A stretch of DNA of 28,691 bases, from contig DASWRT010000111.1 in the NCBI GenBank assembly GCA_036403035.1, positions 1-28,691 of the forward strand, read 5' to 3'. This stretch comes from DASWRT01 sp036403035. Lineage in GTDB: Bacteria; Pseudomonadota; Alphaproteobacteria; ATCC43930; CGMCC-115725. Positions within the stretch are counted from its first letter, which is position 1. The number at the start of each line of letters is the position of its first letter. Shown in pieces: positions 6,966-14,411 of this stretch. Below the pieces are notes generated by a model. That model ran no database searches. It was not told where the DNA came from and was given only the letters and a program-made list of their open reading frames with translations. The position numbers and the translations under genes were made by a program.

Positions 6966-9237
6966 TAGCGAAGGAGATCATCGAGGTCAGCCGCCGCAGT
7001 CTCCTGACGGGGCCGGCCTTCTTTCCGGCGGCCTCATGCTCGGCTTCCACGTCGGCGCGTTCCGTCCTTTCACGCCGGAAGCCGAGGCGGCAACGGCGAG
7101 TCCGGGCGCATCGTCGGCGCTCGCCCCGAACGTCTATCTCTCGATCGACCGCACCGGCGCCGTCACCATCGTCGCGCATCGCTCGGAGATGGGGACGGGA
7201 ATCCGCACCGGCCTGCCGATGGTGCTGGCGGGCGAGCTTGAGGCCGACTGGCGGCGCGTCACCGTGCATCAAGCGACGGGCGACAAGAAATTCGGCGACC
7301 AGAATACCGATGGGTCGCGCAGCGTCCGCCAGTTCTACGGACCGATGCGCGAGGCCGGAGCGGCGGCGCGCCAGATGCTGGAGGCGGCGGCAGCCAGGAC
7401 CTGGAAAGTCCCGGCGGGCGAGTGCCGGGCGCGTAATCACGAGGTGGTGCACGGCCCGACCGCGCGACGCCTCGGCTTCGGCGCGCTCGTTTCCGTCGCG
7501 GCCACCTTGCCGGTGCCCTCGGGCGACCGGCTCCGCCTCAAGGCGCGGACCGAGCGCCGCTATATCGGCACGCCGCTGCCGATCGTCGACCTCGGCGACA
7601 TCATCCACGGCCGGGCGATCTACGGCATGGATGTCGTCCTGCCGGAAATGCGGCACGCCTCAATCGAACGCTGCCCTGTCTATGGCGGGCGCGTCCGTTC
7701 GTTCGACGCCAAGGACGCGTTGGCGGTGCCGGGCGTGGAGCAGGTCGTCGAGATCGAGGCGGCGCCGATGCCGGCCCGCTTCCGGCCGCTCGGCGGGGTC
7801 GCGGTCATCGCGAACAGCACCTGGGCCGCCCAGCAGGGCCGCCAGCGCCTCGAGATCGACTGGGATCTCGGCCCGAACGCCTCGTACGACTCGACAGCGT
7901 ATCGGACCGAACTGGAGACGACGGCGCGCCAGCCTGGGCGCGTGGTGCGGAACAACGGCGATGTCGACGGCGCGATGGCGTCGGCGGCAAAGCACAGCAC
8001 CGCGGAGTATTACGTTCCGCATCTTGCGCACGCGGCCATGGAGCCGCTTGTCGCTATGGCGCGGATGACGGGGGACGGCAAGTGCGAGGTCTGGGCGCCG
8101 ACGCAGAACCCGCAGGCGGCGCGGAGTACCGTCGCCGAGGTGCTGAAGCTCGACGAGGCTGACGTCACCATCAACGTCACGCTGCTCGGCGGCGGCTTCG
8201 GCCGCAAATCGAAGCCCGATCACGGGGCGGAGGCGGCGGTGCTGTCGCAGAAGATCGGCGCGCCGGTCAAGGTGACGTGGACCCGCGAGGACGACATCCA
8301 GCACGATTATTATCACGCGGTGTGCGCCCAGCATTTCGAGGCGGCGCTCGATTCCGGCGGGCGTCCGGCGGCTTGGCTCCATCGCACGGTGTTTCCGCCG
8401 ATCGGCTCGACCTTCACGGCCGATACGACATCGGGGAGCGCCAGCGAGCTTCAGCAGGGCGTGGTCGACATGCCCTACGCCATCCCGAACGAGCGCTGCG
8501 AGAACGACCCGTCGACCGCTCACGCCCGGATCGGCTGGTACCGGTCCGTGTACAACATCCCGCATGCCTTCGGCGTCTGCTCGTTCGCCGACGAACTCGC
8601 CGCCGCGGCCGGCCGGGACCCGTTCGAGTTCCTGGTCGAGCTGATCGGGCCGCCGCGCACGATCGACCTCAAGGTGATGGGCGTCGACTATCCGAACTAC
8701 GGCGCCTCGACCGATCTCTACCCGATCGAAACGGGACGGCTGCTAAACGTCCTGAAGACGGCCGCGACGGCGGGCGAATGGGTATGGAAAGTGCCGGACC
8801 GGCACGGTCTCGGCATCGCCGTGCACCGCAGCTTCCTCAGCTACGTCGCCGTGGTGGTCGAAGTCGCGCTCGGCGAGGACGGCAAGGTTCAGGTGCCGCG
8901 GGTCGATCTGGCCGCGGATTGCGGCCTGATGGTCAATCCCGACCGGGTCCGAGCCCAGATGGAAGGCGCCGTGATGATGGCGATCGGCAACACGCTCTAC
9001 GGCGCGATCACCTTCCGCGAGGGGCGGACGGAACAGAGCAACTTCACCGACTACCTCGTCGCGCGCATGGACGACGTGCCGGACACGCGCGTCCATCTCA
9101 TCGCGAGCGAAGCGCCGCCGGCCGGGGTCGGCGAGCCCGGGGTGCCGCCGATGGCCCCGGCAATTTGCAACGCGATCTATGCCGCCACGGGCAAGCGGGT
9201 TCGGTCCCTACCAGTCGGCGATCTCTCGAAACTGTGA
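6965..9237 (+). pseudogene. iorB: Isoquinoline 1-oxidoreductase-type molybdopterin subunit, damaged N-terminus
   Basis: The large catalytic subunit binds molybdopterin cytosine dinucleotide and hydroxylates aromatic N-heterocycles or oxidises aldehydes. The main frame 7036-9237 (733 codons) is intact. It includes RSEMGTGIRTGLPMVLAGELE, the cofactor loop LLGGGFGRK and the C-terminal GVGEPGVPP with the catalytic Glu. The start is damaged. The overlap with the small-subunit stop reads tgATAgcg where TGATG would be expected, so the start codon seems mutated to ATA at 6965-6967. The Tat-like signal VSRRSLLTG that follows (6986-7012) is one frame away from the GGLMLGFHV that continues it (7027 on). 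Initiation at 7036 would make a protein without the twin-arginine export signal. Secretion to the periplasm is normal for this family. Confidence 0.83.
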
Positions 9238-9587
9238 CGGCGGGAGGTCATCGAGACACGCGGCTCCGAAACTACCGCGGCGACGTTGTCAGGTTGGCGC
9301 GAATAGGGCGGTCGACCGACTGCAGTATGACCGGGAGGTGAACGGCCGCGCTGGTGCTGCCCGTTGACGCGCGCCGTGCTCCGCCGCATCCTTCCGGCGG
9401 GTGTGAGAACCCGGACTAGAGATAGGCGGCGCTCCCGCGAGAGCGGGAACGTCGCTGAGGAACCGCTGCGACCCATGCGCCGCAGTGGGACGGGCGCGAC
9501 TTGGCGGTCGCGTGCCGAACGGCCCCCCATGGCCGGGCGGCGGATCGCCATATAACAGCCCCGAAAGGGGTGAAAGCATCCGACCTG
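9238..9587. other. Intergenic region with hairpins, no convincing gene
   Basis: Between iorB and the structured leader no open frame looks like a protein. The region holds a GTGAGA-loop hairpin (9398-9413), a GCTCCCGC/GCGGGAAC hairpin near 9433-9452, a TATAAC -10-like hexamer at 9551-9556 and a CCCC-GAAA-GGGG hairpin at 9559-9570. No -35 partner was clear for the TATAAC. Confidence 0.4.
9398..9424 (+). repeat. Hairpin element copy 1 (GTGAGA loop)
   Basis: CGGGT-GTGAGA-ACCCG (9398-9413) is followed by ggactagagata. A second version at 9640-9666 keeps the loop and the ctagaga tail, while its stem changes by compensating bases (CGGCT/AGCCG). Over 24 aligned bases 19 are identical. The gene expected downstream of this copy is not recognisable. 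Confidence 0.6.
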
Positions 9588-9673
9588 TCTCTCTAGCAGG
9601 TTCTCAACCGCCCGGCTGCCAGGGGTCTCCCCTGGCGAACGGCTGTGAGAAGCCGAGCTAGAGAGAAGCAACT
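9588..9673 (+). promoter_or_regulatory. Structured leader hiding the ribosome binding site
   Basis: TCTCTCTAGC at 9588-9597 pairs perfectly with GCTAGAGAGA at 9657-9666. Inside are a perfect GCCAGGGG-TCT-CCCCTGGC hairpin (9618-9636) and the GTGAGA-loop hairpin copy 2 (9640-9655). The right arm of the outer stem is the purine-rich agagagaag that serves as ribosome binding site for the ATG at 9674. Folding would therefore block translation. A trans-acting protein or ligand that opens or locks the fold is inference. Confidence 0.6.
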
Positions 9674-9928
9674 ATGGCACTTCGTATGTCCCGGGACCGG
9701 GCGCAGCGGATTCTTCGCGCCCTGCGCTGGCCTATCCCTTACTTCTGCCGCAACCTCAACCGCATCGCCCGCACGAACTACAAAGCCGGCGATATCTCAA
9801 GGTGGTTCGCCAACGGGCGACAGCCGATACCGCACACCGCCGCTCTCTTTCTACGTATGGAAATGCGGAGCACCTTCGCAGGCCGACAAATTTTGCGTGA
9901 GCTGTGGGATCAGGACATAGACCGCTAG
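9674..9928 (+). CDS. Small helix-turn-helix-like protein, unrecognised
   Basis: An 84-residue basic protein begins MALRMSRDRAQRILRALRW. It carries a segment GDISRWFANGRQPIPHTAALFLRM (from about residue 38) that resembles the helix-turn-helix of Cro/XRE-type regulators, where W..G.R.IP commonly marks the turn and recognition helix. No membrane segment or cysteine cluster is present. I do not recognise the family. The gene stands alone between a structured leader that pairs its ribosome binding site and a noncoding stretch before tRNA-Lys. A role as a regulator of a mobile island is a guess from context. An internal ATG at 9686 is an alternative start. Confidence 0.6.
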   Translation: MALRMSRDRAQRILRALRWPIPYFCRNLNRIARTNYKAGDISRWFANGRQPIPHTAALFLRMEMRSTFAGRQILRELWDQDIDR

Positions 9929-10198
9929 CCGGCGGTCGGCGCTGCGAGACCCGCGCTGCCGCTTGCCAGCCTTAACGGCACGGCCGTTCGCAGCATCACC
10001 GTGTCCCATAGCCAGCGGCGCGGTCGCAGGCGGCTCCAACTGCTCGCAATAGAGGATGCCGCCTCGACCCGTTCGCATCCTGCTTTTCCGGTGAGGGGCC
10101 GCTATCGGCAAACCGCGAATTCCGCTCGCGTGCTTACTATGTGCTTACTGGAGCGGGCGAGTGGCAAAGCTGATACGCCTTTAACCCATTGTAATCAT
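9929..10198. other. Noncoding region flanking the tRNA-Lys 3' end
   Basis: No gene is supported here. A 9-base direct repeat gtgcttact occurs at 10130-10138 and 10141-10149. The AT-rich stretch next to the tRNA 3' end is where tyrosine-integrase islands commonly join. No integrase gene and no second copy of the tRNA end were found in the window. Confidence 0.4.
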
Positions 10199-10274
10199 TG
10201 GTGAGCCCGCCGGGATTCGAACCCGGGACCTACTGATTAAAAGTCAGTTGCTCTACCGGCTGAGCTACAGGCTC
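10199..10274 (-). tRNA. tRNA-Lys (anticodon TTT)
   Basis: On the minus strand the sequence starts GAGCCTG, followed by TAGCTCAGCCGGTAGAGC, the anticodon arm CTGACTTTTAATCAG, the T arm CCGGGTTCGAATCCCGG and acceptor strand CGGGCTCA. The acceptor pairs over seven positions, with one G-T. The loop CTTTTAA gives anticodon TTT for lysine. CCA is encoded in the genome (10199-10201). Confidence 0.97.
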
Positions 10275-10612
10275 CCCTGTCGTGGGCGGAACATAGGGGG
10301 GTGGGGAGGGGTGGTCAACCGGTGGGATGACGCGGGCGGGAAGCTGCGGAAGGGGGTAAGTAGAACTCGCGCGGAAGATGATCGCAATCGGTGATCCGCT
10401 CCAGCAACGATAATACAACGCTATAGATAAATCTTTCTCCCGTTCAATATCTCCTGCGGTTGTGACGTGTAATGAAGCATTTACAACTCTTTACAACTTT
10501 GACCCGCCCGGTACATACCGGCGTTACACCGAATTCCTATAGTCACAGTCAAACGCAGGGCGACGCGCTCGACGCGATGGCGCTGCTGAATACTGACGGG
10601 AGTTGGAAGACG
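10275..10612. other. Intergenic region upstream of the sigma factor
   Basis: The region between tRNA-Lys and the sigma factor starts GC-rich and turns AT-rich at about 10385-10555. This is unlike the rest of the window and suits promoters for one or both genes. A repeated ttacaact lies at 10480-10498. An in-frame ATG at 10472 could extend the sigma factor by 47 residues, but those residues have no sigma features. No further gene is seen. Confidence 0.4.
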
Positions 10613-11191
10613 ATGAACGATTTTGGGCTGATGCTCGAACGGGAAATCCCCCGGCTCCGCCGCTACGCCCGTGCGCTGACGCGCGATTCGGCCCGCGCCG
10701 ACGATCTCGTGCAGAGCTGCCTCGTCCGGGCGCTCGCCAAGTCGCACCTCTGGCAGCCCGGGACCGATCTCCGGGCGTGGCTCTTCACCATCCTCCACAA
10801 CCAGCATGTCAACGACGTGCGCCGCTCGGTTCGTGAGGGCGTCAGCATCCCGGTCGAGGACGTGGCGCCGATGCTGACCGTCGGCTCGACGCAGGGCGCC
10901 ACGCTCCAGTTGCGCGACCTCGACCGGGCGCTCGCCCGGCTGCCCGAGGAGCAGCGGCAGGTGCTGCTCCTCGTCGGGCTTGAGGGGATGCGGTACGAGG
11001 AGGTCGCGGCGGTGCTCGACGTGCCGGTGGGCACGGTGCGCTCCCGCCTGTCGCGCGGCCGCGAGATGCTGCGCCGGCTGATGGGCATGAAGGACGACGT
11101 GAACGTGACGGTGCCGGAGCGCCCGGGGACCGGGATATTTGCTCTCGCCGCCGCGACGACGGCGGCAGAGCAGGGAGAGGCGATGGCATAG
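10613..11191 (+). CDS. ECF-type RNA polymerase sigma factor
   Basis: The 192-residue protein directs RNA polymerase to a specific promoter set. Region 2 reads IPRLRRYARALTRDSARADDLVQSCLVRALAKSHLWQPGTDLRAWLFTILHN, and region 4 reads LARLPEEQRQVLLLVGLEGMRYEEVAAVLDVPVGTVRSRLSRGREMLRRL. A short Ala-rich tail (about 25 residues) follows region 4. The start at 10613 is preferred to 10472 because it places region 2 at the usual distance from the N-terminus and has gggagttggaag ahead. No anti-sigma gene is adjacent. The next gene is on the other strand behind a terminator, so the partner and signal are unknown. Confidence 0.9.
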   Translation: MNDFGLMLEREIPRLRRYARALTRDSARADDLVQSCLVRALAKSHLWQPGTDLRAWLFTILHNQHVNDVRRSVREGVSIPVEDVAPMLTVGSTQGATLQLRDLDRALARLPEEQRQVLLLVGLEGMRYEEVAAVLDVPVGTVRSRLSRGREMLRRLMGMKDDVNVTVPERPGTGIFALAAATTAAEQGEAMA

Positions 11192-11227
11192 CCATACTGC
11201 CCGCCCGCCGCCGGGCGGGGATCGGCT

Positions 11228-11278
11228 GACGCAAAGAGGCCGGGGCGTGCGACGGCTGCGCCCCGGCCTCTTTGCGTC
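11228..11278. terminator. Bidirectional hairpin terminator
   Basis: Two perfect 20-base arms, 11228-11247 and 11259-11278 (gacgcaaagaggccggggcg and its complement), are separated by 11 bases. The hairpin sits between the convergent ends of the sigma-factor gene and the lytic transglycosylase. A T-run is short, but AAAG/CTTT at the base of the stem serves both directions. Confidence 0.8.
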
Positions 11279-11314
11279 CGGGATCCGCCGGACGGGGCGG
11301 GACCGGTCGGTCGG

Positions 11315-12373
11315 TCAGATCGGCCGCAGCGGGTTGTCCGGGTCGCCGCTGCTTCGGTGCGGCGCGGCGGCGGGAGTCGCCGCCGGTCTCGGGCCGGAGT
11401 CGATATGGTCGCCGCCGGCCGCACCGATGCCGCTATGGCCGGTGCCGTCGGCGGTGCGCAGCATCGAAAGCGCGAGGATGTTGAGCATTGCCAGCGTCTG
11501 CTCGCTCAGCTTGCCGGCGGCCCAGGAAGACGCTGCGGCGGCGGCGGTGGTCCCGTCTGTAGGCTGGCGGAAACCGAGCATCGCTGCATAGACGCCGTGG
11601 TCCGCCGACGTCGCGCCGGAGAGTGCGTCCGCCACGGCAGCGCTGGACGCATCGCCGGCTGTCGCGGCCCCGGCGGCGGTCCCGGCATAGCGCCGGCGGT
11701 CGCCCTCGATCTGGCCGGCGAGGCTGCGATAGACCTCGGCGACGCTGCGTGCCGCGCCGGTCTGCCGGTCGTAGAAGACGCCGCGATTCGCCGCGGCGGC
11801 ATCGGGCAGCAGGTCGGCGGCCTTCTGGCCGCCGTCCGTCTCGACCGCGCGCAGGAACTGACAGGCGCCGCCAGCGCCGAGGAAATGCGCGAGATATAGG
11901 TCGGCGCTGCCGACCGGACGGCCGAGGGCGCGGGTCAGTTCCTCCTTGTTGTCGTGCGCCAGCTCGGCGGCGAAGCAGGCCGAAACGCCGGGATCGTTCC
12001 TGAGGTCGAGGATGCGCTGCCGCAGCGCCGGATCGGCGACGGTCGGGCGGCCGTTGCGCGTCTCGATCTGCTGCGCGAGGTCGCCCAGGCCGTGCTTGGC
12101 GCCGTGCCGCTGCACCATGTCGAGCCAAGTGGATTCGACGAACTGGAACAGCCCCGTCGCGCTGGACGTCGTCGAGGCGGCGTCCGGCTGGAAGCCGCTT
12201 TCCCGCGCCGCCTGCGCCATCAGATACCCGAAATCGACGTTCGCCGCGCGCGCCGCACGCCGGATTCCGCCGACCACCGTGGAATCGGCGAGGCCGGAGC
12301 TGCTGCGGGACACGGCGGCCGCGGCGGCGGCCGACGGCGAACCGGAAGGGTCGGGGGCTTGCGGCATCGTCAT
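11315..12373 (-). CDS. Lytic transglycosylase (SLT domain) protein
   Basis: This 352-residue protein has a soluble lytic transglycosylase-like domain that cleaves peptidoglycan glycan strands. The catalytic Glu is Glu58 in QAARESGFQPDA. ATGLFQFVESTWLDMV gives the family's GxxQ..xxT block, and YLAHFLGAGGACQFL the second conserved block. The C-terminal 150 residues are Ala-rich and low in motifs, perhaps an anchor or spacer. No clear signal peptide is seen, so export may use another route. The start at 12373 has ggacgg before it. An upstream in-frame extension to a TTG at 12463 would read through operator-like repeats. It diverges from the type I secretion genes, hinting at a wall-opening partner for the secretion machine. 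Confidence 0.85.
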   Translation of the reverse strand: MTMPQAPDPSGSPSAAAAAAVSRSSSGLADSTVVGGIRRAARAANVDFGYLMAQAARESGFQPDAASTTSSATGLFQFVESTWLDMVQRHGAKHGLGDLAQQIETRNGRPTVADPALRQRILDLRNDPGVSACFAAELAHDNKEELTRALGRPVGSADLYLAHFLGAGGACQFLRAVETDGGQKAADLLPDAAAANRGVFYDRQTGAARSVAEVYRSLAGQIEGDRRRYAGTAAGAATAGDASSAAVADALSGATSADHGVYAAMLGFRQPTDGTTAAAAASSWAAGKLSEQTLAMLNILALSMLRTADGTGHSGIGAAGGDHIDSGPRPAATPAAAPHRSSGDPDNPLRPI

Positions 12374-12408
12374 CCGTCCAGAAAACGATGTATTATTTCC
12401 GTCAGTCC

Positions 12409-12453
12409 TTAACGGAAGGTTTGACGATGCGATGTTAACCGAGGTTTGACGAT
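12409..12453. promoter_or_regulatory. Paired direct repeats upstream of lytic transglycosylase
   Basis: ttaacggaaggtttgacgat (12409-12428) is repeated as ttaaccgaggtttgacgat (12435-12453), with aggtttgacgat identical in both. The copies are 25 bases apart measured end to end, about two and a half helical turns. They lie 36 to 80 bases ahead of the transglycosylase start and also within the shared upstream region of the secretion operon. This arrangement suits an operator bound by a dimeric regulator, but the regulator is unknown. Confidence 0.55.
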
Positions 12454-12624
12454 ACCTGGGCAATCTTTGGCTGAGGAAACGACCGGCTTAAAACGGTTTA
12501 CGGACTTTAATATTCATTAACCTTAATCGGACACACTGCGGCGCTTCTCCGCCACGGCCCGTCGCTGCGGAAAGCCCAAGAGCGTCCCACGGCGGGTGGC
12601 TGGTGCCAACCCAAGGGGAGATCG
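12454..12624. promoter_or_regulatory. Divergent promoter region of transglycosylase and type I secretion genes
   Basis: The region includes an AT-rich core at 12487-12530 with three TTAA motifs, consistent with a promoter. The secretion gene start at 12625 is preceded by aaggggagatcg. The exact -35/-10 elements are not assigned. Confidence 0.4.
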
Positions 12625-14391
12625 ATGCGTTTTACTGAAGTCCAGGCTGCTCTCCGCGCATGCCGCAGCTCCGCCCTGGTCATCATCGGCTTTAGCTTTT
12701 GCGTCAACATCCTGACGCTGGTGTCGCCGATCTACATGATGCAGGTTTTCGACCATGTGCTGTCGAGCCGCAGCGGCGACACGTTGATCATGCTGACGCT
12801 GATCGCGGTCTTCGCGCTCGCGGTGCTCAGCGTCATTGATGGTCTGCGCAGCCAGATCCTTTCCCGCATCGGCCTTTGGCTCGACGACCGGCTCGGGCCG
12901 ACCGTCCTGTCGGGCGCGTTGCAGACGGCGCTGCGCGCCGATGTCGCCCGCGCGGCGCAGGGGCCGCGCGACCTCTCCGTTCTGCGGGGCTTTCTCACCG
13001 GGCCGGCGATCACGCCGCTGATGGATGCGCCGTGGGCGCCGATCTTCATCATCGCCCTGTTCATCCTGCACCCGATGCTCGGCATCGTCGGCGTCGGCGG
13101 CGGGATCGTTCTCTTTACGCTCGCGATCCTCAACGAGGTCCTCACCAAGAAGCCGCTCAACCGCGCCAACGCCGCGGCGGCGAAGGCGCAGTACCGCACC
13201 GAGTCGGCGCTGCGCAACGCCGAGGTGATCCGCTCGATGGGCATGCTCGACGGCGTCGTCCGCCTGTGGCGGCGCGACGGCGAGGACGTGAAGTCGGCGC
13301 AGCTCTCCGCCGGCAGCCGCGGCGCGGTGATCCTGGCGTTCTCGAAGTTCTCGCGGTTGATGATCCAGACGCTGATCATGGGCGTCGGCGCGTGGCTGGT
13401 GATCCACCAGGAGGCGAGCCCCGGCGCGATGTTCGCCAGCTCGTTCCTGCTCGGCCGCGCGCTGGCGCCGGTCGAGAATGCGATCGGCACCTGGAAGTCG
13501 CTGGTTTCGGCGCGAATCGCGTACCGGCGCCTCACCGAGCTGCTCGGCGTGATGCCGGCTCAGAAACGCCTGATGGCGCTGCCGCGCCCCGAGGGCGAGC
13601 TGTCGGTCGAGCGCGTCACCTTCGTGCCGCCGGGTTCGGATACGCCGACGCTGCGCGGCATCTCGTTCGCGCTGCAGCCGGGCGAGGTGCTCGGCGTCAT
13701 CGGCCCGTCCGCCGCCGGCAAGTCGACGCTGGCCCGCATCATCGCCGGAAGCTGGGTCCCGTCGGGCGGCAACGTCCGCCTCGACGGCGCCGACATCTCG
13801 GTCTGGCTCGACGCCAACGGGGCCGACAACATCGGCTACCTGCCGCAGGACATCGAGCTGTTCTCCGGGTCGGTGAAGGACAACATCGCCCGGCTCGGCG
13901 ACGCCGATCCGGAAGACGTGATCGAGGCCGCGAAGCTGGTCGGGCTGCACGACACGATCATGCGCCTGCCGCGCGGCTACGACAGCGACATCGGCGAGGG
14001 CGGCGTCAAGCTCTCGGGCGGCCAGCGGCAGCGGGTGGGCCTCGCCCGCGCGCTGTTCGGCAGGCCGCGCCTCGTCATCCTCGACGAGCCGAACGCCAGC
14101 CTCGACCATGAAGGCGAAGAGGCGCTCGTGCAGGCGATCGCGCACCTGAAGACCATCGGTACGACCGTCGTCGTGATCGCGCACCGGCCGAGCGTGCTCG
14201 GCCAGGCCGACAAGCTGCTCGTGCTGCGGCAGGGCATGGTCGACGCGTTCGGCGCCCGCGCCGACATCATCGCCAAGCTCAACAACGCCGCCGCGGCGCA
14301 GCAGCTCGCGACGGCCCGCAGCAACAACACGCTCTCGGCTCAACAACAGCAGCAGCAACAGCCGCCGCAGCAGCAGCAGAAGAGCGCGTGA
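12625..14391 (+). CDS. Type I secretion ABC transporter, permease-ATPase (PrtD-type)
   Basis: The 588-residue inner-membrane exporter uses ATP to drive a protein substrate through a type I secretion channel. Membrane segments fill residues 15-170 and 235-280. The ATPase has Walker A GPSAAGKS (360-367), signature LSGGQ (463-467), Walker B LVILDE (483-488) and the switch His520. There is no C39 peptidase-like N-terminal domain, which places it in the PrtD/AprD branch. The C-terminus is unusual: a low-complexity Gln-rich tail (seven Gln, two Pro, four Gln). The membrane-fusion gene follows after 20 bases. No outer-membrane TolC gene and no recognisable secreted substrate are in the window. Confidence 0.93.
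   Translation: MRFTEVQAALRACRSSALVIIGFSFCVNILTLVSPIYMMQVFDHVLSSRSGDTLIMLTLIAVFALAVLSVIDGLRSQILSRIGLWLDDRLGPTVLSGALQTALRADVARAAQGPRDLSVLRGFLTGPAITPLMDAPWAPIFIIALFILHPMLGIVGVGGGIVLFTLAILNEVLTKKPLNRANAAAAKAQYRTESALRNAEVIRSMGMLDGVVRLWRRDGEDVKSAQLSAGSRGAVILAFSKFSRLMIQTLIMGVGAWLVIHQEASPGAMFASSFLLGRALAPVENAIGTWKSLVSARIAYRRLTELLGVMPAQKRLMALPRPEGELSVERVTFVPPGSDTPTLRGISFALQPGEVLGVIGPSAAGKSTLARIIAGSWVPSGGNVRLDGADISVWLDANGADNIGYLPQDIELFSGSVKDNIARLGDADPEDVIEAAKLVGLHDTIMRLPRGYDSDIGEGGVKLSGGQRQRVGLARALFGRPRLVILDEPNASLDHEGEEALVQAIAHLKTIGTTVVVIAHRPSVLGQADKLLVLRQGMVDAFGARADIIAKLNNAAAAQQLATARSNNTLSAQQQQQQQPPQQQQKSA
14341..14382 (+). repeat. CAA/CAG microsatellite in the transporter C-terminus
   Basis: A run of CAA and CAG codons interrupted by two CCG codons encodes Gln7-Pro2-Gln4 just before the stop. 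Such tracts can change length by slippage. Confidence 0.85.
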
Positions 14392-14411
14392 GCGGGAGAG
14401 GGACTGAATCC

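Noticed and set aside
10130..10149. Direct repeat gtgcttact as attachment site
   Set aside because: The copies are only two bases apart and unrelated to the tRNA end, so they do not look like attL/attR.
12505..12526. CtrA-type TTAA-N7-TTAA site
   Set aside because: The TTAA motifs are spaced by six and two bases, not seven, in an AT-rich region where chance TTAA is common.
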